Origin: Montifringilla adamsi
Taxonomy: Eukaryota > Chordata > Aves > Passeriformes > Passeridae
Length of the DNA: 64,000 nt
Assembly (NCBI GenBank): GCA_017590115.1
Contig: JAGGNK010003224.1
Location: forward strand, 982,913 to 1,046,912
Direction of reading: 5' to 3'
Shown here: positions 23,327 to 35,985 of the stretch, piece after piece
Position numbering within the stretch: position 1 is the first letter of the stretch
How the letters are laid out: every line of letters starts with the position of its first letter
Position numbers and translations under genes: made by a program
Notes under the pieces: generated by a model
Database searches by the model: none
Told to the model about the DNA's origin: nothing
What the model saw: the letters and a program-made list of their open reading frames with translations, nothing else

Positions 23327-24730
23327 CTACAAGAAAAGTCAAACAGGGATACAGAAGTTGTTTCTCAACTTTCTTGAAATTTACTTGCAATTTCTATGAG
23401 CAACAAAAGTAGACTAGGTATTCATTATCACAGGGAAGTATAGAGCAACTGATCATAAAAGATCAAATAATCTCAGAGTAAAATACACTTTGTAGTAGCT
23501 TTCTTCATGCTTTCTTTTTCTAGAACTAAAGTGCAGCTGTTCCAATTAATGTGATTTTATTTCCTTTTGTTGTTATAGCTTTTGAATTTTTCTGGAAACA
23601 GAGAGATACATGTTATATGAAGTGAAATCAACAGCAAAGTTGAATTGTGGTTAGAAAACATTGCAAATATTTCAGTTTTGTGAGGAAAGGAATGGTAATT
23701 ACATGGCCATAACTGCCATGAATTCCATTGCTACTGAATGAAACCAATACCATTACGTACCTTTTTATACATTGTGTGACCTTGAGTCTGCAAAATGAGA
23801 CACCACTCTTCCCCCATCTTTCAAATGAATCAAAACTGGTCTCCTATACCTTACAGGAAGTCTTCCAGGAGTTTAACTTCCAGATTGAGCAGAAAAAAAG
23901 GAAAAAATATTTGGCCTACTGAAAGAAAACTGCCTCTTTATATAGACAGAAAACAGGTGACTAGAGTTATAGATTCTGAAGCTAAAAGGTTTGTTTGATG
24001 TTAGCCTGGCTTTCTGTATACCACAGGGTTTTTTCCCCTTGTTTATAATTACTTCTTCTTTATTGAATGTATTTTTTGTTGTGGTTTGAAAAATGTTCTT
24101 TTTCTTCTCTGGTTGCTTTAATATTTGTTCATTTGCTCTCCTGAAAGCATTTTATTTTTTCTTTGAATTTACTTGTAGGTTTAGCTTACTTGAGACCTGC
24201 AGTTATTTGAGGCTAAAGAGGTTATTTTATCCTCTTGATAGTAATTGCCTTTTTAACACAGAATTTCAAAGGCAGAATTAAAACAATTTTAGTGCCATAT
24301 TTTTTCGTGCATTATGAGAAAACTATTTTCTGGCAGACACCTCTGATCACTGACAAATTCTGTTAGAAATATTACACTTAGTTTCTTGTTTTTATTAACA
24401 ATTTCCTTCCAAGATCTGCAAGTTACCTGGTTTTTTTTCATTAAATGTGCAGAATTTGTAGTTGTGATATTATCTTGTCATGTATAAAATCTCCAGTACA
24501 TTGTATCTACACAGTTGCCTTTATTAATCTGTTTTTCTATCTCTTTAGAGATTTAGGCTTCTTTGCAAAAAATTTTATCTTAATTTACACTTAATCACAC
24601 CCTTCACCTTTAATTCTTTATTAAATGAATCCTCTACCAGCTCTTCTCTTTGTCTGTGACAAACTTCACTTGACTGACCAACAGGATCATCCTGGTGCTC
24701 TATGGTAAATCAATCTTGGCATTTCCACTA

Positions 24731-24733
<3 letters not shown>

Positions 24734-24826
<93 letters not shown>
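24734..24826. repeat. Uninterrupted A93 homopolymer
   Basis: Ninety-three consecutive A, followed by ccaaaaaacccaaacc. No matching retrocopy body, target-site duplication or CR1 sequence is visible upstream. Open frames that cross it encode only poly-Lys and are artefacts. Confidence 0.97.
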
Positions 24827-24828
<2 letters not shown>

Positions 24829-25293
24829 AAAAAACCCAAACCTGTGTGGAATTTTACAAGTTTATTCCTATCAATGTAGTTTAGCATACTTCCTAATTGC
24901 TAATCAATCACAGAAAGGCTTCAGAAGTTATTCCTTCTGGGAACAGTTTAAATTTCATTACTATTTTAAAGAAAAAGTACCTAGAGTTGTTTATTCATTT
25001 TTTTAACCATCAGCTTATTTACAAATAATAAATTGACAAATCAATGAAAGCCTCTTACAACAACACTGGAATTGCCTGTTTGTTTCATATTCTTGGCAAT
25101 ACAGGCAGTATCATCGCAGTTGTTTGGAGCATGAAAAGTTTGATCTTTGCAAGATCCCCCATTAGGAATCTGAGAGCTGTGAGTCTGGAGCAGTGACATT
25201 TATAACTCTCTGTACCTGGATATTGATCATCCTTGTATTTATGAGTTCATACAGGTACAGATTTTAGTTGACATTTTTTGTTTAATCTTACAG

Positions 25294-25553
25294 ACGTGCT
25301 GAAACTGCCCTTGGAGATTTGGGTGAATATGGAGAGGCATGTTATTATCGAAAACTGAAACCACATGGAAACAAGCCAAGAAGATTTTTTACTCTCAGAG
25401 AAATATAGAAGAATCTGGGGCAATTTCTGATCAATCTGAACTCATCACTACAAGAACTTTTAGGAATTTTGTTCTATTGTGCAAAGCCAAGGGCTTACCT
25501 CAATTGGCATCTAATTGCCCGTCTAGTTCATCTAAATCATTAAATAAAAGGTA
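25294..25553 (+). other. Candidate terminal exon with poly(A) signal
   Basis: A splice-acceptor-like sequence (acattttttgtttaatcttacag, ending 25293) is followed by a frame of 37 codons that begins RAETALGDLGEYGEACYYRK, with a TAG stop at 25406-25408. A canonical AATAAA lies at 25543-25548, with a T-rich stretch shortly after, as in a real 3' end. The start of the peptide has a helical, TPR-like look (ALGDLGEYGEA), but this is only a resemblance. The latter part is basic and less convincing. No upstream plus-strand exon with matching phase was identified. It could be the last exon of a small gene or lncRNA, or chance. Confidence 0.22.
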
Positions 25554-26379
25554 AAAAAAAATCTCTGTTTTTCACGCAAATATATTGCTATTTTTTCACA
25601 GACACACTGAGAAAGACACTAATTATCCATCTAGACTGTAAGCTCCTTTGGTATGTTTCCCAGAGCCTCCCATTAGCATGGCAACTCACAAAACCCACAT
25701 ATCTTCTGAACAAATTTGAGGTTTTAAATAAATCATTATTCTAAATATTGCATTTTTATATGCCACTGGTTATGCCTGGCCTTTTGTAATTATTGAATGA
25801 TTCATGGGTTGTTTGGAAGAACACACATATGCACACAAACATTTATAACTCTATGCGTTTTGCTCAGCAAGGTTGTTGACCTCCTTTAATCAAGAAATTT
25901 AAATGCTTTGTGCTGACTTTTGAGCTTTACTGGTTGTTTAAGACACAATCAAGACTGGGATTTAAGATGGGGACTGTGACAACTCAGTTTCAAAACTGAG
26001 CAGCATGCCCCTTGATGGTAGCCTCTAATAGTGAAATTCCAGGAGTCTGTGGTGTTTAACCTGTGGTGTTGGAGGAAGAGGCATACATTTTCTGAGATCA
26101 GGACCTAAAGAGTTACACTTTTTTCCTGATCATGTTTGAAAACTGAGGAAAGTTGAGGTCTCAAAGAGTACAGTCAGAGTCTTGTAATGGGTTTCTGGGT
26201 GGCCGCTCACGTAAGTATTGTCATTTAAATCTACAGCATCACTAGGCAGCCTGATGCTTCATCTGCATCCCTGTTTACCACATTTTGGAGCAACAGGGCC
26301 TTCATGTCTGCTTGATGGCCCAGTCGAGTTTTCAAGAAATGCTTTCAACGTTGCTCCCAAACATGGGTAATAAACTTAC

Positions 26380-26456
26380 ATACATATTCTCAGCATCTTG
26401 CAGTTCTTGATGTTTGCAGAGCCATTCATTTGCACATGATTTGTAGCTGCATGAAG
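26380..26456 (-). other. Candidate internal exon, minus strand, Cys-rich frame
   Basis: On the minus strand a long pyrimidine-rich acceptor (ending cactgtctcacag, above 26456) leads into 77 bp that end at a donor (tat|gtaagt, below 26380). The frame that takes one base from an upstream exon reads SCSYKSCANEWLCKHQEL and then QDAENMY, ending in phase 0. The spaced cysteines suggest an extracellular or disulfide-bonded segment if it is real. A second frame is also open (it begins LHAATNHVQMNG), so the reading is not unique. Its phase does not join directly to the candidate at 23208-23326, so an exon between them would be needed. Unrecognised. Confidence 0.27.
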
Positions 26457-27259
26457 CTGTGAGACAGTGACAGGTTTGCATAAAGAAACACAGGTTTTTA
26501 CCCCAGATCACTTGACTTGAGGGCAAAATTAACAGGAAGCAGCACACACACCACATATCCCACAATTTAGTGACTGAGTTCTAGATTCACTGGGCAAATG
26601 CCATCTTTGCATCAACACAATTCCCAGACAAGCAGATCTACAAGACAGGTGAGTTTGCAAAGAAAAACTCAGGATTCCTGGATTTTTGAAGCAGTTGAGG
26701 GAAGAAAATGCTCCTTGCATGTTTACCTCTTATTACTTGTATGTTTACCTGTGCTCCAAACGACTTTGTATTCCTAGCTTTTGTTAGTTTTTAAAAAATT
26801 TATTAAAAAATATTTGCCTGGTGTGCATGAGGTCTCTTGACCTGAATATTCAGAATGTTGTCTCCTTTTTGGGATACAACATTGTGTAAGCTAACATACA
26901 AGCACAGCCTTGTGGCACAGACACTAATATCTGTGTGTCTAAGTCACTAAAACTGTAAAAGCAGAAGGAAATTTTTAAAAATAATTCTACTAAATATCAA
27001 TTGGTAACTCTTAAGGAGCTTGCAGGTAAAACAAAGAAACATTTCACTGCAGCATATCTCTGTCTTCTTGCAAAATAGAACTGATGGACTGAAAGGCAGT
27101 ATTTTAGAGATGTGACTGACCCTTCTAACTCTGCCTGTAATGCTAAAGCTCTGTGCAGCTCTGGGCTTGAGCAAGTCACAGTTGTATTTCTTAAGAGAAA
27201 CATACTTTTCCTAATTACACATTGTAACATTTGTACTTTCATTTAGTTGGAAGGAAAAC

Positions 27260-30200
27260 TGTTCAAGATAAAACCCATTTTTATTTCTTCCTAAAGGGGA
27301 AAAAAAACCACAACAGTATATAAGCCCTGATTTTTCTGTATATGGTGCCTTACTCAGTTTTTCTGTTGGTTATCCCATAGACAATTAATTCTCCAAGACC
27401 ACAGGTTTTTTAGAGCCAAACATAGAGCAACTTCAACCAGAATTTTTACTTAAATGTTTAAACTCTTATTACACTTGACAAATTTACCAGAATAAGGCCA
27501 CAGCCAAAAGGAAAAAAAAAATCTAACAAGAGTTAAAATTATTTCTATCAATTACATCTGAGTGAAAGGCAAAATTCCATTGGTATGGAGTACTTAGAAA
27601 TACAGCAAATCAGCTGAGGGCATGTTTTCAGATCTGCTTGCAACATAGCAAGGATTTTCTTATTAATAAGAAAGTGAGAGCCAACACCTGTATCTGTTTT
27701 AATCTGTGGAGGATTTCCAGGACTCCTTCTTCCTTTGTGTTCTCCATGAAGATAACATGTTTATAACAGTAATAATCACTTATTTTGCCAGGTACAAGCT
27801 AATTTTCATTGCAAGAGTGGAGATTCTTATACCAAATACATCTTGTCCTTGGGCAAGCAACCTCAGTAATACTGGCATGTATTCAACCTTCTGGAAATAA
27901 TATTTTGAGTCCTGGCTGATGTTAAACTAAGTATGATAGACAGACAAAACTTCATCTCACTTAATGTCTTTGTCTTAAATATGCCTGCATTATCCAGAGA
28001 TCTAAACTATATGAAATTTGAACTAGGAAAATGTCAATGCCTTATGACTAAACATAAGTACTTTTATCTGAGTTAGAAAAAGGAAAAGGGTCCCTGGCTT
28101 CAAAGTTTTCCTGTTAATTCTGCATGATACCTCATGCCCCAATAGAACAGATTGCTATCTGTTTTCCATTCATTTTGATGCTCATGCCATCAGCCTACTA
28201 AAAAAGAAATCCCTAAATATTAATATTGATTTAATTAATCCCACTGAAAAGAATTTCTCCTTCAGTCCTATGAAAAACAAAACTGTTGTGGAAAAGAGTG
28301 CTACACTTCTGTAGGACAGCAAAAGCTGGCCTGACCCAGAGTTGTGCAGCTTTTTAAATGCAAAATTTTCTGCAGGGCCATAGAAAAAATGTTTTATTAG
28401 ATCCATAGTAGAATCTGAGATGGGTGTTTTATCTTTCTTTTTTAATCTTTGTGGTTTGTATTTGTAAACATTATGAGTAACATTAATTGCTAGTAAGAGG
28501 CTGACAGTAATCACAATAGCTGTGCTGAAGACATTGGACCAGGCAGAATCTAACTTTCAGAATCTTTCCACTCAGCAAGGATCCTTTTATTTCTGTCATA
28601 CACTTCTGTGCATGTCACCATACCACATCCATAAGCATGTATCCTTCGATAGCTGTCAGCACTTTCTGAACACCTGGTGTTTATTCTTTCAAAAGTTGCA
28701 AGGGAGAGGAAGAAAAATAAAGCTAGCAGATTTATTGGCTTATTTCCCCCCCCAAATTACATCTCATTATCTTATATCAGAGTACTGTTAGTTTTCTAAC
28801 ATATTTTGGAAAAGTCAGGATTGTGCATTAAAGATCCCATTTCATATTTCACAGATTAATCATATAAGGTATTCTGTTTCTGTTCTAAGTAGTCTAACAA
28901 CATGGTGAATTTGGCGCTAGAAAAGTGAGAACTTCTTTAAAGATTTAAGGTTCTTATTTCTTTGGGGCACAATGTACTCTTCAGTGTTTATGCTCATCTA
29001 TACTGTCTGTGTTCACAGAGTGGTTCCAGGCATTGGGAGAATGTTCCTGAGCCAGGGTAGGGAACAGAAGAAGCCTGAACTGGCCTTTGCCTGAAACCTG
29101 TACTAAAAAAACTGATTTGAACATTCAAGAGAGTTATGGCTATTAATTAGTACATCTACTGCAGTGTACTAAAGTGGCTTGGCTTGAAACTGTCATAGTT
29201 TGTAGACACTTCACCAGATAAAAAAAAGCCCTTAATGCTTCATTGTCCATCTGCCTGCTAAGATTTACATTCAGCTAAGTTTTTCCATTGTGAACAATGA
29301 AGCTCATGGAAGACTGTTTTTTGCAGGTACCTGTTGAAGTATTCTTGCTTCATTACTTAAAAAGTATAATCAGCTACAATCAGATTCAGAAAGTTTTCTT
29401 GAGATAGATCCAGAAGAGACATTTATAATACAAAATGTTTTATGATATATCAATGGAGTATTTTATTAAATGCTTTAAATTTTCTTGCTCCATGACTTCA
29501 TACGCCTGCTATTTAATTAGGATTAAAGTGCTATAAGTAGGTTTAAGTGGTTATAACATAGGTTCCTGAAGTTTGCCAATATATCTGGGGTCCTACAACA
29601 CATAGCTACACAACATCTTTGCATATGTAGGGTCATTTACAGGTGTATAGTCAAATACTGTAATTTTAAGGGTGCCATGGATAGCTTTTTCTGTGCTCCC
29701 TGAGAGACACAATTATCCACTGTCTGTGGCCACAAGGCCGTGCTCTCACTTGCAGCTTTGCTAGAACTCAGCTGCATGCCCACAAGCAAAGTTCTGCTTA
29801 AATTCTGAACAAGTAAATGAATACCATTAAATTACATTCTAAACTAAACTAAAGAGAATTTTTCTCATTCTCTTCTTGGTTTGTACCTTATTACTTCTGT
29901 TTACGGCATAAAGAATTTTTCAAGACTAGAAAACTTGTCTTCTCTTGCTGCTCCACCACTGCTTCAACAGCTGGTATTAGTCATCACAAAGTAACTTCAA
30001 TACATCAGGATTTAATTTAAATATAAGCAGTCAAATGAAACCTAGCAAGGAGGTGATGACTCATAGTGATAAAAAAAATAATTAAAATTACCAATTTTCT
30101 GGTATGAGAAGACCATGCAGTGACACATATATCAGATACTTCGGAATATGTCTAGGTATTTCCATTAGTTTTGCCTTAATTTTCACTTTGAATTCAGACA

Positions 30201-33180
30201 AACTCAGCTATGAATGTTTCTGTAGAAACTAAATGTCTGTGTTACCTAACCTCTCACGTTGGATTCTTATATAGGTTACAGTTATATTCTGTATTTCTAT
30301 CAGTGAGCACTGGAAAATGAAGTGCAAGCACAGACCAGATATAGCCCTTGTCAACACTCTAAAGACTATTTCTTGAACAACTCCTTAGTAGCAGTACAGG
30401 ATTTAATTGGTGCACCTTCCCACTGTTTCTCTGAACTACATTCTCCCTCTGTGAGATGCTGACATTTGCATTTGTGCTGTTATGGCGTGAACTGGACTGA
30501 AGACCTGATGCAGATCCAAAGGAAATATGAACATTCATCATTTAGCTTGTGTTGTATCAAATATTAAACCTCACATTCTCACATAAGTCATAAAATGGGA
30601 GTCAGATTGAAACATGTTATGTTATAGGCATAAATTCCAACAAGAGATAAACACATGCATGTCCTTTGCCTGCACATATATCCTCCACATCATCCTGTCA
30701 TTTGTGCCTGAAAACATGGTGAAAGTTCAGGCTGATATAGCTCATGCAGGAGTAATGTCCTGGCTGAGAGAGGCAGATATTCCCTTTAATTTTCCCTCTA
30801 GATTTGATTTTTGATAACTTAAGCTTCTGAATGAATGGTTAGTCCCAGCTCTTTCCAGAGCCTGGTTCATTTACAGTTGGGCGTATTATGTGCAGTAGGA
30901 AATTTAAGGACTAAGTCTTGGCAGCAACTCAGTCTAAATAGTTCGGATTTGGATCCTTAAGGAAAGGATGTGGCTTAAAAAATAGCTCTGGAAACAAGCA
31001 TTTTTCCTTCTGAGAATAGCTCACAATATTTACCAGGGCCCAGTGCTTAAATTCTTACACATTTGCAGCATCTGGCTTTAATCAGCTGGTTGAAGACTTG
31101 ATCAAAAGACATCAAGACCTGTGGTTCCATGGCCATAATGGCTTAAATCCTTACTATGAACAAGAGCACAATCTGTCATTAAATCCTTAGTAATGAGGAT
31201 GGGCAAGTTGGTGGAAGTGAGCAGACAGTTCCTGTTTTACAAATAAGTCACCGTGTGAGGTTGCCCTTCTGCTGCTCTGTTTGGAGGCTCAGAAGAGCAC
31301 AGTACAAAGGTGGGTGTCCAAAGCCATCCCACAAGCCTTTGGAGCATCTATGAAGCCACTTACATTCCCATTGCATCAGGAATGGCACCTGGCTTTGCCA
31401 GGACCCATCCCAAAGCAGGGTTTCCAGAGTATAGAAAGCCCCTGTATTTCACCACATTTGCCTCACGACATTGTTTGGAGCAAAACCACAGAAGTAGGAT
31501 AAGCGAATAAAGGTATTGCGGGGAAGGTGCTGTGCTCTTAGCATGCCCATTCTGGTTGGGAGGTAGGGGCCAAGGTACAGCTGTACCTCGCCGTGCAAAA
31601 CATCACAGATCTCCTGTCAGAAAACTCTTGCTGTGATTTTTCTGACATCAATGTCATGAAACCTTCAAATATTATTGCATATAATTAATAGAAAACATAG
31701 ATACTAAGATTACCATTCAGCTTCCTGAAGTGCCATAAGTGTTATCCAAGGGAATACTTCCAATGGAGAAAACTAACTGGTGAAACCTATGAACAATAAA
31801 AACTTAACTACTTTCCTTTCAACAGGAAAACTTAACTACTACTTGAGGATCATGTTTTGATGTATACATAAAGCACAAAGAAGATTGTTTTTCACTTAAG
31901 CATGCATATTTTTTTTTTCTAAACTGCTGCTGGAATCTTTGTACTGTATTTTTATTTAATTAATACACAAAATTAATTTTTAAATCTTTTTTTCAAACTT
32001 ACTATCAGAATTTTCTTTTAAATTGCTTTAATCATTTAACTTCTTAAATTAAAACATCACAAAGACTTCACTATAATATTTTTTCTCAATTTATGGAACT
32101 TTCCTGTGCAATTATCTATTGCATCTAAAACATAATAAATGAAGTTTTTGTTCCATAGCATATTTGTATCTCAGCCAGTTCTCACTGCTTCCATTGTTCT
32201 TCCAACTAAGGATGCTTACAATGAAGAATAAAAGTTCCTTTGCACTTCCCACAAAGAAAAAGCCAAACAATGCTGGGACACAGCTCACCTCCTACATCCA
32301 AAAGAGACATTGCCTGACTAGAGGATTAAAAATTTAGGACAAATACATCAGAGAGCAGTCATGATTTTAAATCAAGCAAGTAACCTCACATTAGTGCTCC
32401 TTGCCTACTGCCATGCAGCCCTGTGCAGCCAGAGATGTGTTGTTAGGGACCCCCACAACCCAGGAGGACACTGTCAGCTCAACACGCCTATTCCCTGACA
32501 GACTCCTGCCAGCCAGGTGCTGCTCTGTCCTATGGGATCAGAGCTAAGTTGAACTTTAGTTTAGAGCCCTGTATTTTTGCCATTTCCAGCGAGGCAAATG
32601 TAGAGGTAGGTTTAGGACCAAGGAATGGGAGCTGCCTTGCTGTCGCTCATTTAGCTGTATCCTGCACAGGCCAGACACTTCAGGTAAGCGCTGAAGTACA
32701 CAAGGAATTCCTTTGAGTTGAAGCCAAACAAACCTCTCTAAATTCTTTTCATTTCAGTTTGCTCTCTACTCATACCGGTGCTAGTTATACTTTCTAGTCT
32801 TACTGTAAAGCTGTCTTAGGAGAGCAAAGGACTGATCAGAGGGAAGAGGAAAGCAAATCACTTAGAACACAGAGATCAAATTTTGTGATAAATGCAGTGA
32901 TAAATAATCATTTGCTATCTGTGCAACAAAATAAGAAAAAAAAAATGCTTCCAAAGTAGAACAGATTTGGTTTGTAAGCTGTAATAGGCCTATATATTTT
33001 ATTGACCAAGATACTACTGTTATGCCAACCAGCTGAAATAAGCCGCAGAATTATGCTAAAACAAGAATTCAGGTGCAGTAGTCAATTACCTTTAAGCATA
33101 ACTGGCTTAACTGAAAAACCCAAAAAGCTAAACCATATGTAGTCAAGCTGAGATTGCAGGAATTTCAGCAAAATGCTTCC
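27260..33180. other. Unique sequence, no gene supported
   Basis: No named repeat family or RNA gene recognised over about 6 kb. It contains a 16-bp perfect palindrome at 31573-31588 (aggtacagctgtacct) in a locally GC-richer patch. The short open frames at 30614-30814 and 31281-31510 carry no motif. Confidence 0.4.
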
Positions 33181-33235
33181 ATTGACAGAAAATATTAAAA
33201 ATTAAATTATCCTTTCTTACTGTGTTTGATACAGA

Positions 33236-33425
33236 TCCTATGTAGATCTATCCATATATACCATCCATATATATGCATATCCATATATACCAGTCCATAT
33301 ATGGACTGGTGTGTATCCATATCTATATATCTATACCATCCATATCTCTATATTAATGTCTATGGATATCTATATGACCTAATCTATATCTATCTATATC
33401 ATCTATATCTATATCTAGATCTACC
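33236..33425. repeat. Compound ATCTAT/CCATATAT microsatellite
   Basis: The tract consists of diverged tccatatat, atctat and tatctatat units. It contains a perfect 22-bp palindrome at 33289-33310 (accagtccata then its reverse complement). On either side the palindrome extends by complementary bases with mismatches. The 86-codon open frame over this stretch (rich in Tyr, Ile and Ser) is a simple-repeat artefact. Confidence 0.88.
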
Positions 33426-33627
33426 TCGTTATTTCTGTAGTATAGAGAACTGTTATATATTTGTGTTAGAATTTACGCATTACTAACTTTGACACATTTT
33501 GACATACTGCATAAATGGGATACATACAAGAACTCTGCATATAAACAGTATTATCAGAAAATAGATAATATGGTAAACTTGAGGTTTCTCTAGTAAGAGA
33601 GATCCGTGTGACTTCTGAAACACTCAC

Positions 33628-33676
33628 CAATGTGGATTTCCTTAGCCCACATCCACAGGATCATTGACTTAAGTGA
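33628..33676 (-). other. Candidate 49-bp exon, minus strand
   Basis: On the minus strand an acceptor with a clear pyrimidine tract (tatactttttacttccag) precedes 49 bp ending at attg|gtgagt. Only the frame SLKSMILWMWAKEIHI plus one spare base is open. That spare base would complete the first codon of the 23208-23326 candidate. The segment is short, so chance is a serious alternative. Confidence 0.25.
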
Positions 33677-33900
33677 CTGGAAGTAAAAAGTATAGAGGTG
33701 CACTCTCTGCCTGCAGCAGCACAATGTGGAAACTAAAATAAATGTTTAAAGCTTTTTCTTTTCAAATATCTTTTCTTTTTCTAATTGCCATTGCACTTTT
33801 GATAAAGCTAAAAAGGAATGATAATTATTAGAAATACTAATTTGAATTAATTTTAGCTATGAATGAATGGCACAGAGACCTTTTCTTTCCTCTTTTGTAG

Positions 33901-33943
33901 GTCACGAAATGAAGAGGAGACTACGACATTTAAACTGAGTTAA
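33901..33943 (+). other. Candidate C-terminal exon end, plus strand
   Basis: A very good acceptor (ccttttctttcctcttttgtag, ending 33900) is followed, after one base, by SRNEEETTTFKLS and a TAA stop at 33941-33943. The peptide is hydrophilic like many C termini. No poly(A) signal or upstream partner was established, and only 13 codons are involved. Unrecognised. Confidence 0.2.
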
Positions 33944-34549
33944 AATAGTACCGCTAATTTTAACCTTGATACGTGAAATAATGATCCTGCTATAAGAAAA
34001 CTACAGCATTATTCTAGTTCCAGTTTCCCATGGGCCTGGGTATCTCAGCAAACAGTGAAGCAGAAGAATGGCTGGAGGGGGATGTGCTATGCCAGCACCA
34101 GGGGAGCAAGCCAGGGAAGGGAGCCTGAGGTACCATCAACCACGGCAAGGCATGAGCCATAAAAGAGTCTAACAGAGCTGAGCTCAGGCTGAATGTTAGT
34201 TCATACTAACAGGGAGCTACATAACACCCCCACTTAGGATCCCTTAGGTCACATATGGATGGAGTTGTGCTTGTTTTTATAGCAACCTTGAAAAGTTGTT
34301 TGTCTTGGTAACTATGTTTGTATAAAGGCTTCTTTTGCACCGTAAAAGAAAAGTCTCCAGAAAAGATATGTAAGGTGGAAATAACCAAATATTTTGAAGC
34401 ATCCCACAGGATTTATTTGGTTTCTATGTGCATTAACAGTCATAGGTACATGAAATAGCAAGCACCTTAAGCATTTCAAATAAGATATTCTTGCCACTGC
34501 ATGAAAAAACCACACAAATTCATCTAGAGGCTTTGTCATCTGAAAGAAG

Positions 34550-35870
34550 TCAGCAGATTGTCAAGAGACCAATGACTCAGATATCTCCTTAATATTGCTA
34601 GATGACCTGTCAAGGTTTACTGAAATTCCAATTACCAGAAGCCATTCAAGCACTCCTTAGTAATAATTATATCCTCTGCTACCTAGTAGACGGTACTGAG
34701 CAGGAAATTGGAGGGAAAATATAAATCTACATTACATTCTAATGACTTAAAATTTAGTGAACAATCCAAGGAAAAAATTACTGTTTCCAGATGATTGCCC
34801 CTGAACGTCATGAATAAAGATAAATATTAAGTATCTTCATTGATGCACAAGAAATAAAAAAACAGCTGAAAAACAATCACCTATTCTAGGTCTTAATAAC
34901 CATGTGGGTTCAGGTATTTCTCATTACCATGGTTTGAGAAGGTATAGGATTTTGCTTCCTCCTCAGTAGTTAGAGTGGTAGTTGGCCTCATTCCAACAGT
35001 TTAATGTTTAAATTAATCTTTATCTTTCTGTTCAAGAGATCCAGCTAGTTAATAGTTGAACAGCAATTCTAATAAATGTGTTGAACAAAGTAGATGATCA
35101 TCATCATAATTTAAAATAATTCTATAAATGCTTTATCACCATTGTGTAATATTGTAGCTTTAGAGTATGTTTTGGCGAAGCTTTCACTCTCATAGTTACC
35201 CTGGCCTCAAAACAAGAAGCTCATTAGTAAAATTGCTTAAGTATTTTTCTGGCAGTTAACACATGCAATCTAAAGTGGCCATCATTGACTCATTATTATA
35301 ACAAAAATGATAGGATAAATCTGATGAGACAGGGAGATTTATGGGGTCAATATGTGTGGATAAAAGAGCATGAGATGAGTCCAAATTAATTAGTTGCTAT
35401 AGGTCTGTGGAAAGAAAGACCCTGGACGGCAAGGGTTGCAACCAGGCAGCATCCAGCACCAACCTCCATTTGGAGAGCTACAGAACTTTCAGAATGGTAA
35501 ATCAAAATTTTAGCAGTAATCTCGTGGTTGTGTGCTCATGGGGATAGTAGATAGAAGACAGATAAACTCATCAGGTAATGTGACCAGCCTAAGATTGTGT
35601 GTCCTAATACATCTTCTGCTTTACAGAACATGCCAACCTGCACTGACTAATGAAAACAGTCTCTGATCTGTTCCCTCGTCCGGACTATGAAGAAAAATGG
35701 ATAACTGGAGGCCAGAGCTTGGACCACTGACCAGGCTCTATTCAGTCTGCAAACTGCTGTATCCTATCTAATTATGTCACAAGTGCATCTGTGCTGACAC
35801 AAGTTGTTTCAGCACATGCTTGGGGAATTTACTTCAATATAGTTCTGAGTGGAATCTACATTTCCACAAT
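34550..35870. other. Unique sequence, no gene seen
   Basis: Nothing recognised beyond ordinary AT-rich sequence. Confidence 0.4.
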
Positions 35871-35878
35871 GTCAGTTA

Positions 35879-35985
35879 GATATATATATATATAAAATAC
35901 AATGTCATATATATAAAATATAAAATATAAAATATAATATATATAACCATATATTCTATAATATCATATATATATCATATAAGAT
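35879..35985. repeat. AT-rich (TA)n/(ATATAAA)n low-complexity tract
   Basis: Runs of atatat with repeated aaaatat units, bounded by mixed sequence. A DNA-unwinding or microsatellite-type stretch with no coding potential. Confidence 0.85.

Noticed and set aside
23755..23850. Possible MIR-type SINE core (gtgtgaccttgagtctgcaaaatgag)
   Set aside because: Only about 25 bases resemble the core, too little to call.
24695..25006. 103-codon frame with about 31 Lys
   Set aside because: It crosses the A93 homopolymer; the rest has no motif.
33226..33486. 86-codon Tyr/Ile-rich frame
   Set aside because: It translates the ATCTAT/CCATATAT microsatellite.
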